Assembly (NCBI GenBank): GCA_017544185.1
Contig: JAFYEQ010000089.1
Span: forward strand, 1-5,685
Reading direction: 5' to 3'
Length of the DNA stretch: 5,685 bases
From: Oscillospiraceae bacterium
GTDB lineage: Bacteria; Bacillota; Clostridia; Oscillospirales; Ruminococcaceae
Part shown: positions 1 to 5,540 of the stretch, piece by piece
Layout: each line of letters begins with the position of its first letter
How positions within the stretch are numbered: the stretch's first letter is position 1
The notes under the pieces: model-generated
The model's database searches: none
What the model was told of the DNA's origin: nothing
The model's input: the letters and a program-made list of their open reading frames with translations, nothing else
Translations under genes and position numbers: made by a program

Positions 1-18
1 AGACCGAAGCATAAGAAT

Positions 19-738
19 ATGGTGGAATTTGCTGTGTGGGGCAAGTATGCTCTGTTCTCGGACATACTGACCCGTCCGGGAGGGGAGAAGACGAGCTACC
101 CTATCCCTACGTATGAAGCACTGAAGGGGATCATGCAAAGCGTATACTGGAAGCCTACGATAGTTTGGATCATAGACGAAGTGCGTATCATGTCTCCTAT
201 ACGCTTTGCGAGGAAAGGGATACGTCCGCTCAAAGACAAGGGCAATGATCTGGCGTACTATACTTATTTAGAGGATGTGCATTATCAGGTGCGGGCGCAT
301 TTCGTATGGAACCTGAACCGTCCTGAGCTCGCACGAGACCGTGATGAGAACAAGCATCACAATATCGCCAAACGTATGATAGAACGCGGCGGGAGACGCG
401 ATATATTCCTCGGTACGAGGGAATGTCAGGGATATGTGGAGCCCTGTGTATTCGGCGAGGGAGAGGGTGCCTACGATAAGTGCGGTACCATACCCTACAG
501 CGTGATGGAGCACGGGTTCACCTATGCAGATGAGGCTGTGCTCGATGAGGACAAGGGCGGGCTTACACTGCGGCTGTGGCGGCCTGTTATGGAGAACGGC
601 GTGATACGCTTCATAGCACCCGAAGAATGTACCATGAAACGGTATATAAAGGATATGGCCATCAAGCCCTTCGGAGATGGCAACTTCAATGGACTGGACG
701 AATTTGCGGGAGGTGTGTTTGATGGGCTGGACAGATGA
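19..738 (+). CDS. cas5c: Cas5c (Cas5d), type I-C pre-crRNA endonuclease and Cascade subunit
   Basis: This is the Cas5 of subtype I-C, which replaces Cas6: it cuts CRISPR repeat RNA at the base of the hairpin and stays on the crRNA 5' handle in Cascade. The 239-residue product closely follows the Bacillus halodurans protein as I recall it, with VWGKYALF near the N-terminus, GGEKTSY, ALKGI, YWKPTI (42-48), YTYLEDVHYQV (81-91), RGGRRDIFLGTRECQGYVEPC (123-143) and RLWRPVMENG (185-194). The known catalytic triad Tyr46/Lys116/His117 of that protein matches Tyr43, Lys112 and His113 here. The start is uncertain: the frame is open to base 1 (six more codons), there is no Shine-Dalgarno before the ATG at 19, and homologues carry a few extra N-terminal residues, so the true start may lie left of the window. 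The 3' end overlaps cas8c by 17 bp. The family assignment is very secure. Confidence 0.95.
   Translation: MVEFAVWGKYALFSDILTRPGGEKTSYPIPTYEALKGIMQSVYWKPTIVWIIDEVRIMSPIRFARKGIRPLKDKGNDLAYYTYLEDVHYQVRAHFVWNLNRPELARDRDENKHHNIAKRMIERGGRRDIFLGTRECQGYVEPCVFGEGEGAYDKCGTIPYSVMEHGFTYADEAVLDEDKGGLTLRLWRPVMENGVIRFIAPEECTMKRYIKDMAIKPFGDGNFNGLDEFAGGVFDGLDR
708..713 (+). promoter_or_regulatory. Ribosome binding site of cas8c
   Basis: GGGAGG lies inside the 3' end of cas5c, 8 nt before the ATG at 722. It decides the cas8c start: the earlier in-frame ATG at 677 has no comparable site and would add 15 residues lying wholly inside cas5c. Confidence 0.8.
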
Positions 739-2533
739 ACTGTATCAGGTATATGAGCTGGCCTGCAAGGATCCTGAAAACGGTCTGCTCCCCGTGTCTC
801 ACTCCACTGCCAATGCTCAGATCGAACTCACGATCGACGAGAAAGGCAACTTCAAGGGCGCGAGTATAGTTAACAAGGAAGATGCTGTTACCATCATCCC
901 TGTGACTGAGGGGTCCGGAGCAAGGACGAGCGGGGTCTGCGCCATGCCTTTCGCGGATAAGCTGGTATATATGTGCGGAGACTATACGCGATATGTTGAA
1001 GGAAAGCACTCAGACAACAGCACCTTCTTCAGTGCATATATGGACCAGCTCGCCTGTTGGAAGGAAAGCGACTATACTCATCCTGCGATCGTCGCTCTAT
1101 ATGAGTATCTGCAAAAAAAGACGCTGATGGAGGATCTTGTCAAGAGCGGTGTTTTGAAAACAGATCCGGATACAGGCATGCTCCAAACTAAAGTAAAGAT
1201 AAACGGTATAGATCAAGAGGATGCGTTCGTACGGATCGTGGTACGATATAAAGAGCTTGACAAGGAGCCGCGGACATGGCTGGATCCGTCACTGTATGAA
1301 AGCTTTATACATTTCAACAGCAGCATGATGGGGAATGAGCAGCTATGCTATGCGACAGGAGAGATATCTCCCGTGACATACAAGCATCCCAAGAAGATAA
1401 GGAACAGCGGTGACAGCGCTAAGCTGATATCGTCTAACGACGAGAGCGGATTCACCTATCGTGGGCGCTTCTCAGACAAGGAAGAGGCATTATCTGTGAG
1501 CTATGAGTTCTCTCAGAAGATGCATAATGCGCTGAAATGGCTCATAGCAAAGCAGGGATGTTCATTCGGGTCACTGACACTGGTGATATGGGCCAGCGCA
1601 TTGGCGCATATCCCCGATGAGCTCAGCGGATCTGCGGAGGATGACTGGGAAGACGACGAATACTATGATTCCCTTGAGGGGTACCGCAGCTGGCTGAGAA
1701 AGTATATCTTCGGGTATGAGCAGCGTTTCCGCAATGATACGAAGGTAATGATCATGGGACTTGATTCTGCCAGTCCCGGACGTCTTTCGGTGGCTGTATA
1801 CGATGAGCTTCAGGGCTCGGACTTCCTGCATCATCTGCAGAACTGGCATGAATGTTCCGCGTGGATCCGATATGACAGCAAGCGGAAACGGCCGGTAGTG
1901 AAGTCGTTCGTACTGCGGGAGATCGTACGCGCTGCATACGGCACGGAGCAAAATGGTATGCTAAAATGTGATGATAAGCTCACACGCGAGCAGATCCTTC
2001 GGCTTCTCCCCTGTGTTATGAACGGCAGAGCATTGCCTCAGGATATCATGCAGATGCTGTATCACAAGGCGTCCGCGCCGCTCAAATATGAACAGAAGTA
2101 TCTGCACAGTACGGTTCTCGATACCGCCTGCGGTATGTACCGTGCGTACAGGAAAGGAGCGATACCTATGGCATACGACCCCAATGAGACCGACCGCAGC
2201 TATCTCTACGGCTGTCTGCTGGCTATAGCCGACAAGGCTGAGAGCGACACCTATGAGGAGGGCGACAGATCGAAGCGAGTTACCAATGCAAGGCGCTATT
2301 GGTCGAATTTTGCACAGCATCCATGTCATACATGGCAGATCATCGAGGAACGGCTGCGCCCCTATCTCGACAGGCATAAATATCGTTCGTCTGTAGAGAA
2401 GGATATACAGACAGTCATGGACAGATTCATACCGATCGAGTTCGCTGACAACAGCCGATTAAGTCCTATGTATCTGATAGGCTATCATCACTATATGTCG
2501 TATATGTACAACAGGAACAAGGAGGAAAACTGA
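722..2533 (+). CDS. cas8c: Cas8c (Csd1), type I-C Cascade large subunit
   Basis: This is the large subunit of type I-C Cascade, which in this family recognises the PAM, helps open the target duplex and recruits Cas3. The 603-residue product is of normal Csd1 length. Csd1 signatures in order are an N-terminal GWTDELYQVYE, PVSHSTANAQIE (24-35), GNFKGA, the TIIPVTEGSGARTSG block (57-71), KLVYMCGDY (80-88), TGEISPVTYKHPKKIRN (212-228), GDSAKLISSND (230-240), GFTYRGRF (243-250), MHNALKWLI (267-275), GLDSASPGRL (346-355), RLLPCVMNGRALPQDI (427-442) and a C-terminal helical region. An acidic stretch at about 306-318 looks like a linker. The start at 722 is chosen for its GGGAGG site and because homologues begin just before a W-x-x-x-L-Y motif. 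The stop shares a base with the cas7 start. The 3' fifth also encodes Cas11c from an internal start at codon 483. Confidence 0.95.
   Translation: MGWTDELYQVYELACKDPENGLLPVSHSTANAQIELTIDEKGNFKGASIVNKEDAVTIIPVTEGSGARTSGVCAMPFADKLVYMCGDYTRYVEGKHSDNSTFFSAYMDQLACWKESDYTHPAIVALYEYLQKKTLMEDLVKSGVLKTDPDTGMLQTKVKINGIDQEDAFVRIVVRYKELDKEPRTWLDPSLYESFIHFNSSMMGNEQLCYATGEISPVTYKHPKKIRNSGDSAKLISSNDESGFTYRGRFSDKEEALSVSYEFSQKMHNALKWLIAKQGCSFGSLTLVIWASALAHIPDELSGSAEDDWEDDEYYDSLEGYRSWLRKYIFGYEQRFRNDTKVMIMGLDSASPGRLSVAVYDELQGSDFLHHLQNWHECSAWIRYDSKRKRPVVKSFVLREIVRAAYGTEQNGMLKCDDKLTREQILRLLPCVMNGRALPQDIMQMLYHKASAPLKYEQKYLHSTVLDTACGMYRAYRKGAIPMAYDPNETDRSYLYGCLLAIADKAESDTYEEGDRSKRVTNARRYWSNFAQHPCHTWQIIEERLRPYLDRHKYRSSVEKDIQTVMDRFIPIEFADNSRLSPMYLIGYHHYMSYMYNRNKEEN
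2153..2159 (+). promoter_or_regulatory. Internal ribosome binding site for cas11c within cas8c
   Basis: AAAGGAG sits in the cas8c coding sequence, 8 nt before an in-frame ATG at 2168 (Met483 of Cas8c). Strength and spacing equal those of the main genes of this operon. Internal translation of the small subunit from cas8c is established for type I-C systems; its use here is inferred. Confidence 0.75.
2168..2533 (+). CDS. cas11c: Cas11c small subunit, internal in-frame translation product of cas8c
   Basis: An in-frame ATG within cas8c, preceded by AAAGGAG at 8-nt spacing, would yield a 121-residue protein identical to Cas8c residues 483-603. Type I-C systems are known to make their small subunit this way, and the size agrees with the roughly 120-residue Cas11c described in Desulfovibrio vulgaris. 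In Cascade, Cas11 copies line the belly of the complex and stabilise the crRNA-target DNA duplex and the displaced strand. The sequence looks mainly helical and is rich in Arg, Lys and Tyr, with segments such as SYLYGCLLAIADKAE, RVTNARRYWSNF, TWQIIEERLRPYLDR and LIGYHHYMSYMY. It shares the cas8c stop and therefore the one-base TGATG overlap with cas7. The ribosome site and frame are seen directly; actual production is inferred from the family. Confidence 0.75.
   Translation: MAYDPNETDRSYLYGCLLAIADKAESDTYEEGDRSKRVTNARRYWSNFAQHPCHTWQIIEERLRPYLDRHKYRSSVEKDIQTVMDRFIPIEFADNSRLSPMYLIGYHHYMSYMYNRNKEEN
2519..2525 (+). promoter_or_regulatory. Ribosome binding site of cas7
   Basis: AAGGAGG, a near-ideal Shine-Dalgarno, lies 7 nt before the cas7 ATG at 2533, within the last codons of cas8c. 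It is the strongest such site in the window, which fits the need for several Cas7 copies per Cascade. Confidence 0.8.
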
Positions 2534-3393
2534 TGGGTACTCTGCAGCACAAGATAGACTTTTCACTTCTGGTCACAGTGACCAACGCCAACCCCAACGG
2601 AGATCCGCTCAACGGCGATCGTCCCAGAGAGGATATGGAGGGCTTCGGTGAGATCTCCGACGTATGCATCAAGCGCAAGATACGCAACCGTCTGCAGGAC
2701 ATGGGCGAGAAGATCTTCGTGCAGTCTGATGACCGCTGCGATGACGGGTATGACAGCCTTCGCGCCCGCGCAGAGGGCAACGAGGCTATAAAGGCTGTAT
2801 CAAAGGGCAAGAAGACCGACCGTGATGCCTACGCGAAGACCGCCTGCGAGGAATGGATAGATGTACGCAGCTTTGGTCAGGTATTCGCGTTCAAAGGAGA
2901 CGAGGTGTCGGTCGGCGTGCGCGGCCCTGTCAGCATACAACAGGCAGTGAGCGTATCTCCCGTGGAAATAGTGAGCATGCAGATCACCAAGAGCGTCAAC
3001 AGCGAGAGCGGTAAGGAAGGCAAGGCTTCGGATACCATGGGTACAAAGCACAGAGTGGCCTTCGGTATGTATATCATCAACGGCAGCATCAACTGTCAGC
3101 TCGCTGAGAAGACAGGCTTCTCCGACGAGGATGCGGAGAAGATAAAGCAGGCGCTGTGTACTCTGTTCGAGAACGACTGTTCTTCGGCGCGTCCCGAGGG
3201 CAGTATGGAGGTATGTCGTCTTTACTGGTGGGAGCATGACAGCAAAACTCCCAAGTGGTCCTCTGCCAAGATCCACCGCCTTCTCCGCGTATCTCTGAAG
3301 GAAGGTGTTGCGGTCCCCAGATCCTTTGATGACTATGACATATCCCTCGGGGAGCTGGAGGGCGCGGTGCCTGAGGTAGTGGATCTCCTGTGA
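2533..3393 (+). CDS. cas7c: Cas7c (Csd2), type I-C Cascade backbone subunit
   Basis: This is the backbone protein that polymerises along the crRNA spacer (seven copies in characterised I-C Cascades). The 286-residue product is normal for Csd2. It opens with the RRM-like first strand, then the hallmark TNANPNGDPLNGDRPR (17-32) and CIKRKIRNRLQ (45-55). Further matches are EEWIDVRSFGQVFAF (106-120), the glycine-rich VGVRGPVSIQQAVSVSPVEI (127-146), ITKSVN and the MGTKHRVAFGMYIINGSIN segment (169-187), the latter typical of the family. It ends with SSARPEGSMEV and a CRLYWWEHDS strand (228-237). The ATG at 2533 overlaps the cas8c TGA by one base and has AAGGAGG in front, so translation is likely coupled while also initiating strongly. 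The stop overlaps the cas4 ATG in the same TGATG arrangement. No defect is visible. Confidence 0.96.
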   Translation: MGTLQHKIDFSLLVTVTNANPNGDPLNGDRPREDMEGFGEISDVCIKRKIRNRLQDMGEKIFVQSDDRCDDGYDSLRARAEGNEAIKAVSKGKKTDRDAYAKTACEEWIDVRSFGQVFAFKGDEVSVGVRGPVSIQQAVSVSPVEIVSMQITKSVNSESGKEGKASDTMGTKHRVAFGMYIINGSINCQLAEKTGFSDEDAEKIKQALCTLFENDCSSARPEGSMEVCRLYWWEHDSKTPKWSSAKIHRLLRVSLKEGVAVPRSFDDYDISLGELEGAVPEVVDLL

Positions 3394-4055
3394 TGTACGA
3401 CGAAGACGATCATCTCATGCTCTCGGGGATACAGCACTTCGCCTTCTGCCGCAGGCAGTGGGCTTTGATAGATATCGAGCAGCAGTGGGAGGACAACTAC
3501 CGCACTGCAGACGGGGACATCATGCATGAAAGAGTGCATGATGCATCCGTCCGTGAAAAGCGCGGAGATCTGATAGTTACCCGAGCGATGGCAGTATCAT
3601 CATCGCGACTGGGACTGTCGGGAGAATGTGATGCTGTGGAGTTCAGACGCGATCCCGATGGGGTGCCTATCCACGGGATGGATGGCACATGGTCTGTCAC
3701 CCCTGTGGAATACAAGCGGGGACGTCCGAAGGACGATGACTGTGATATATTGCAGCTGACAGCGCAGGCGATGTGTCTTGAGGATATGCTTTGCTGTGAG
3801 ATCCGAGAGGGATATCTCTACTACGGTGAGACACGTCACAGGATGAAAGTCGTATTCGACGAACAGCTCAGAAAGAGGACCGAAGATATCATAGAGGAGA
3901 TGCACGAGCTCTACCGGAAAAAGCATACCCCGATCGTAAAAAGACGAAAGGCGTGCAATGCATGTTCCCTGAAGGAGATATGTCTGCCCCAGACCGAGAA
4001 GAAGAAAGCCTCTGTCTATATAAGGGATACCCTATACGGGGATGGTGCGTCATGA
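3393..4055 (+). CDS. cas4: Cas4, Fe-S cluster RecB-family exonuclease for prespacer processing
   Basis: Cas4 of type I-C works with Cas1-Cas2 in adaptation, trimming prespacers and enforcing PAM choice and orientation. The 220-residue product has the I-C N-terminus LMLSGIQHFAFCRRQWALI. RecB-type nuclease residues are visible: His45 in HERVH, Asp80 in GECDAV, Glu106 and Lys108 in VEYKRG, and Gln121 in QLTAQAMCLE. The four cysteines expected for the [4Fe-4S] cluster are Cys19 plus the C-terminal C-x2-C-x5-C trio Cys188, Cys191 and Cys197. All key positions are kept, so it should be active. The ATG at 3393 shares one base with the cas7 stop; a GTG just before it at 3390 is possible and would add one residue. 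There is no clear Shine-Dalgarno, so translation probably depends on coupling to cas7. The 3' end overlaps cas1 by ATGA. Confidence 0.95.
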   Translation: MYDEDDHLMLSGIQHFAFCRRQWALIDIEQQWEDNYRTADGDIMHERVHDASVREKRGDLIVTRAMAVSSSRLGLSGECDAVEFRRDPDGVPIHGMDGTWSVTPVEYKRGRPKDDDCDILQLTAQAMCLEDMLCCEIREGYLYYGETRHRMKVVFDEQLRKRTEDIIEEMHELYRKKHTPIVKRRKACNACSLKEICLPQTEKKKASVYIRDTLYGDGAS

Positions 4056-5080
4056 AACGACTGAAAAACACACTGTATATAAACCAGCCCGATCGCTATC
4101 TGTCACTGGACGGCGAGAACATAGTGATATCCTGTGAGGGAAAAGAGATAGGCCGTGTCCCTTTGCATAACCTGGAACAGATCGTGACTTTCGGTCATGC
4201 AGGGACATCGCCTGCCCTTATGGGAAAGTGCGCAAGAGACGGCATATCCCTTGTGTTCATGAGCAGGAACGGTCATTTCCTGGCACGTGTGGAGGGCGAG
4301 GTGAAGGGCAATGTGCTGCTGCGGCGCGAACAGTACCGCATCGCAGACGATCCTTCAAGGAGCCTTGCCATATCACGGGATATCATAGCTGCAAAGCTGT
4401 TCAACAGCCGATGGGTCCTCGAACGCATGATACGCGATCACGGTCCCAGGATAGATACAGACCTGTTCAGGCAGAGATCGGGATATCTTCAGGGAGCCAT
4501 AGCAGCTGCAGGATCGGCTGCTGATGCTGATGTGCTGCGGGGCATAGAGGGAGAGGCGGCGAGCGTATACTTCTCTGTGTTCGATGACATGATACTGCAG
4601 CAGAAGGACGACTTCAGGTATACAGGACGATATCGCCGTCCGCCGCGCGACCGTGTGAATGCGCTGCTGTCGTTCGCGTATTCGATGATGACATCCATGT
4701 GCAGCTCGGCACTGGAGGCCGTAGGACTGGACCCCTATGTAGGTGTGTTCCATACCGACAGACCGGGGCGGCGTTCGCTGGCTCTGGATATCGTAGAGGA
4801 GTTTAGGGCATACTGTGACAGGTCTGTCATAACTATGATAAACAAGAAGTACATACAGCCAGATCATTTTGATATGCGTGAGGATGGCGCAGTGCTGCTC
4901 AATGAACAGGGCAGGCGTGTGTTTTTCGAGCATTGGCAGAAACGCAAATATGAGGAGCTCACCCATCCGTATCTGGATGAAAAGCTGGAGTGGGGCATGC
5001 TCCCGTATGTGCAGGCGCTGCTCCTGGCTAGATACATACGCGGCGATCTGGATGCATATCCGCCTTTCCTATGGAAGTGA
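4052..5080 (+). CDS. cas1: Cas1 (type I-C), CRISPR integrase
   Basis: Cas1 is the metal-dependent integrase that, with Cas2, inserts prespacers at the leader-proximal repeat. The 342-residue product begins MKRLKNTLYINQPDRYLSLDGE, typical of I-C Cas1, followed by the beta domain (VPLHNLEQIVTFG, 36-48; SPALMGKCA, 53-61) and the helical catalytic domain. Metal-binding residues, placed by comparison with E. coli Cas1 (E141, H208, D218, D221), are Glu166 in GIEGEAA, His234 in VFHTDRPGRRSLALD, Asp246 and Glu249 in the D-x-x-E-E-F-R motif. The start at 4052 is chosen because it aligns with family N-termini and overlaps the cas4 stop as ATGA. The frame stays open upstream to an ATG at 3953, but that would add 33 residues lying inside cas4. 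The ribosome site (GGGGA, 9 nt before) is weak. The gene appears intact. Confidence 0.96.
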   Translation: MKRLKNTLYINQPDRYLSLDGENIVISCEGKEIGRVPLHNLEQIVTFGHAGTSPALMGKCARDGISLVFMSRNGHFLARVEGEVKGNVLLRREQYRIADDPSRSLAISRDIIAAKLFNSRWVLERMIRDHGPRIDTDLFRQRSGYLQGAIAAAGSAADADVLRGIEGEAASVYFSVFDDMILQQKDDFRYTGRYRRPPRDRVNALLSFAYSMMTSMCSSALEAVGLDPYVGVFHTDRPGRRSLALDIVEEFRAYCDRSVITMINKKYIQPDHFDMREDGAVLLNEQGRRVFFEHWQKRKYEELTHPYLDEKLEWGMLPYVQALLLARYIRGDLDAYPPFLWK

Positions 5081-5084
5081 TACT

Positions 5085-5372
5085 ATGTTCGTGCTCATCA
5101 CATACGATGTGAACACTCAGGACAGAGAAGGACGAAAGCGTCTCAGAAGGGTCGCAAAGCAATGTGTGAACTATGGGGTAAGAGTGCAGAACTCGGTGTT
5201 CGAATGTGTGGCAGACCCTGCAAAGATCACGGAACTGAAGAATATACTCACAAAAGAGATAGATCCGGAGAAAGACAGCCTGCGGTTCTATTATCTCGGC
5301 AAGTCGAAGGCGAAGGTCGAGCACATTGGAGCCAAGGACACCATCGACGTGCAGGATGCTCTTATCTTCTGA
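5085..5372 (+). CDS. cas2: Cas2 (type I-C), adaptation complex subunit
   Basis: Cas2 dimers bridge Cas1 dimers in the spacer-integration complex; the B. halodurans I-C homologue has also been reported to be a metal-dependent double-stranded DNase. The 95-residue product shows the ferredoxin-like first strand MFVLITYDV with the conserved Asp8, then GRKRLRRVAKQCVNYGVRVQNSVFEC (16-41) and a second strand-helix unit ending in DSLRFYYLGK (64-73). The C-terminal KVEHIGAKDTIDVQDALIF is highly characteristic of subtype I-C. The ATG lies 4 bp after the cas1 stop, with GGAAG at 5073-5077 inside the end of cas1, 7 nt upstream. The frame is open further left, but upstream residues are a shadow of cas1. 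It is the last cas gene before the leader. Confidence 0.96.
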   Translation: MFVLITYDVNTQDREGRKRLRRVAKQCVNYGVRVQNSVFECVADPAKITELKNILTKEIDPEKDSLRFYYLGKSKAKVEHIGAKDTIDVQDALIF

Positions 5373-5379
5373 ATGTTTA

Positions 5380-5424
5380 GGTGCGAATGGCATGCTGTCA
5401 TGATATCTCCGTACCATTCGCACC
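5380..5424 (+). repeat. Inverted repeat with perfect 11-bp arms just after cas2
   Basis: GGTGCGAATGG (5380-5390) is exactly complementary to CCATTCGCACC (5414-5424), around a 23-nt loop that can form its own small CATG/CATG hairpin (5391-5402). It begins 7 bp after the cas2 stop. There is no T-run directly after it, only CCTTTT 12 bp on, so it is not a standard intrinsic terminator. It may stabilise or attenuate the cas mRNA, or bind a protein. Confidence 0.7.
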
Positions 5425-5437
5425 GGATATCAGTGCC

Positions 5438-5480
5438 TTTTCGTGAGAAAAAACCATGTATATGACTGTATCACGGAAAA
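5438..5480 (+). repeat. Imperfect inverted repeat in mid-leader
   Basis: TTTTCGTGA (5438-5446) pairs with TCACGGAAAA (5471-5480) with one bulged G, around a 24-nt loop. The arms are short and A/T-rich, so this could be chance. Confidence 0.35.
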
Positions 5481-5486
5481 AACTGT

Positions 5487-5539
5487 GCAAAACTGCTTAT
5501 GGTCCTACTTGTGATAAGGACAGATCTGTGCAGTTTTGC
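5487..5539 (+). repeat. Nested inverted repeat at the leader end, adjoining the first CRISPR repeat
   Basis: GCAAAACTGC (5487-5496) and GCAGTTTTGC (5530-5539) are perfect 10-bp complements. Between them GTCCT (5502-5506) and AGGAC (5517-5521) form an inner 5-bp pair. The right arm ends one base before the first repeat, in the segment where Cas1-Cas2 is expected to act. AAAACTG also occurs directly repeated at 5479-5485 and 5489-5495. Confidence 0.65.
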
Positions 5540-5540
5540 T

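Larger units (their letters stand above)
5373..5540 (+). promoter_or_regulatory. CRISPR leader region
   Basis: This 168-bp non-coding stretch between the cas2 stop and the first repeat is the leader by position: new spacers would be inserted at its right end, and the array promoter should lie in it. It contains three consecutive inverted repeats (5380-5424, 5438-5480, 5487-5539) and A-rich patches around 5448-5453 and 5477-5482. No convincing -35/-10 pair can be read; TATATG at 5459-5464 is at best a weak -10 candidate without a good -35. No open reading frame of note is present. Confidence 0.8.

Noticed and set aside
677..721. Upstream ATG at 677 as the cas8c start
   Set aside because: The 15 added residues lie wholly inside cas5c, have no family resemblance, and the ATG at 722 has a perfect GGGAGG site and the usual Csd1 N-terminus.
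1571..2377. Minus-strand open frames of 60-140 codons opposite cas8c, and similar ones opposite other cas genes
   Set aside because: They have no family features, poor start contexts and lie fully antisense to conserved genes; their openness follows from codon composition on the coding strand.
304..2533. Frameshift or inactivating change in cas8c or the other cas genes
   Set aside because: All frames are continuous with family-normal lengths, and the catalytic or cluster-binding residues I could place are present.
3953..4051. Upstream ATG at 3953 as the cas1 start
   Set aside because: The 33 extra residues are an out-of-frame reading of the cas4 C-terminus; I-C Cas1 proteins begin like the MKRLKNTLY at 4052.
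4869..5084. Long N-terminal extension of cas2
   Set aside because: It is a shadow of cas1 in another frame; Cas2 proteins start directly at the first beta strand (MFVLITYDV).
5380..5442. Intrinsic terminator after cas2
   Set aside because: The hairpin is real, but the nearest T-run (CCTTTT) is short and 12 bp beyond the stem, so I call it only an inverted repeat.
5436..5464. Sigma-70 promoter for the array (TATATG at 5459)
   Set aside because: No acceptable -35 box lies 16-18 bp upstream; a promoter is expected in the leader but cannot be placed from sequence alone.
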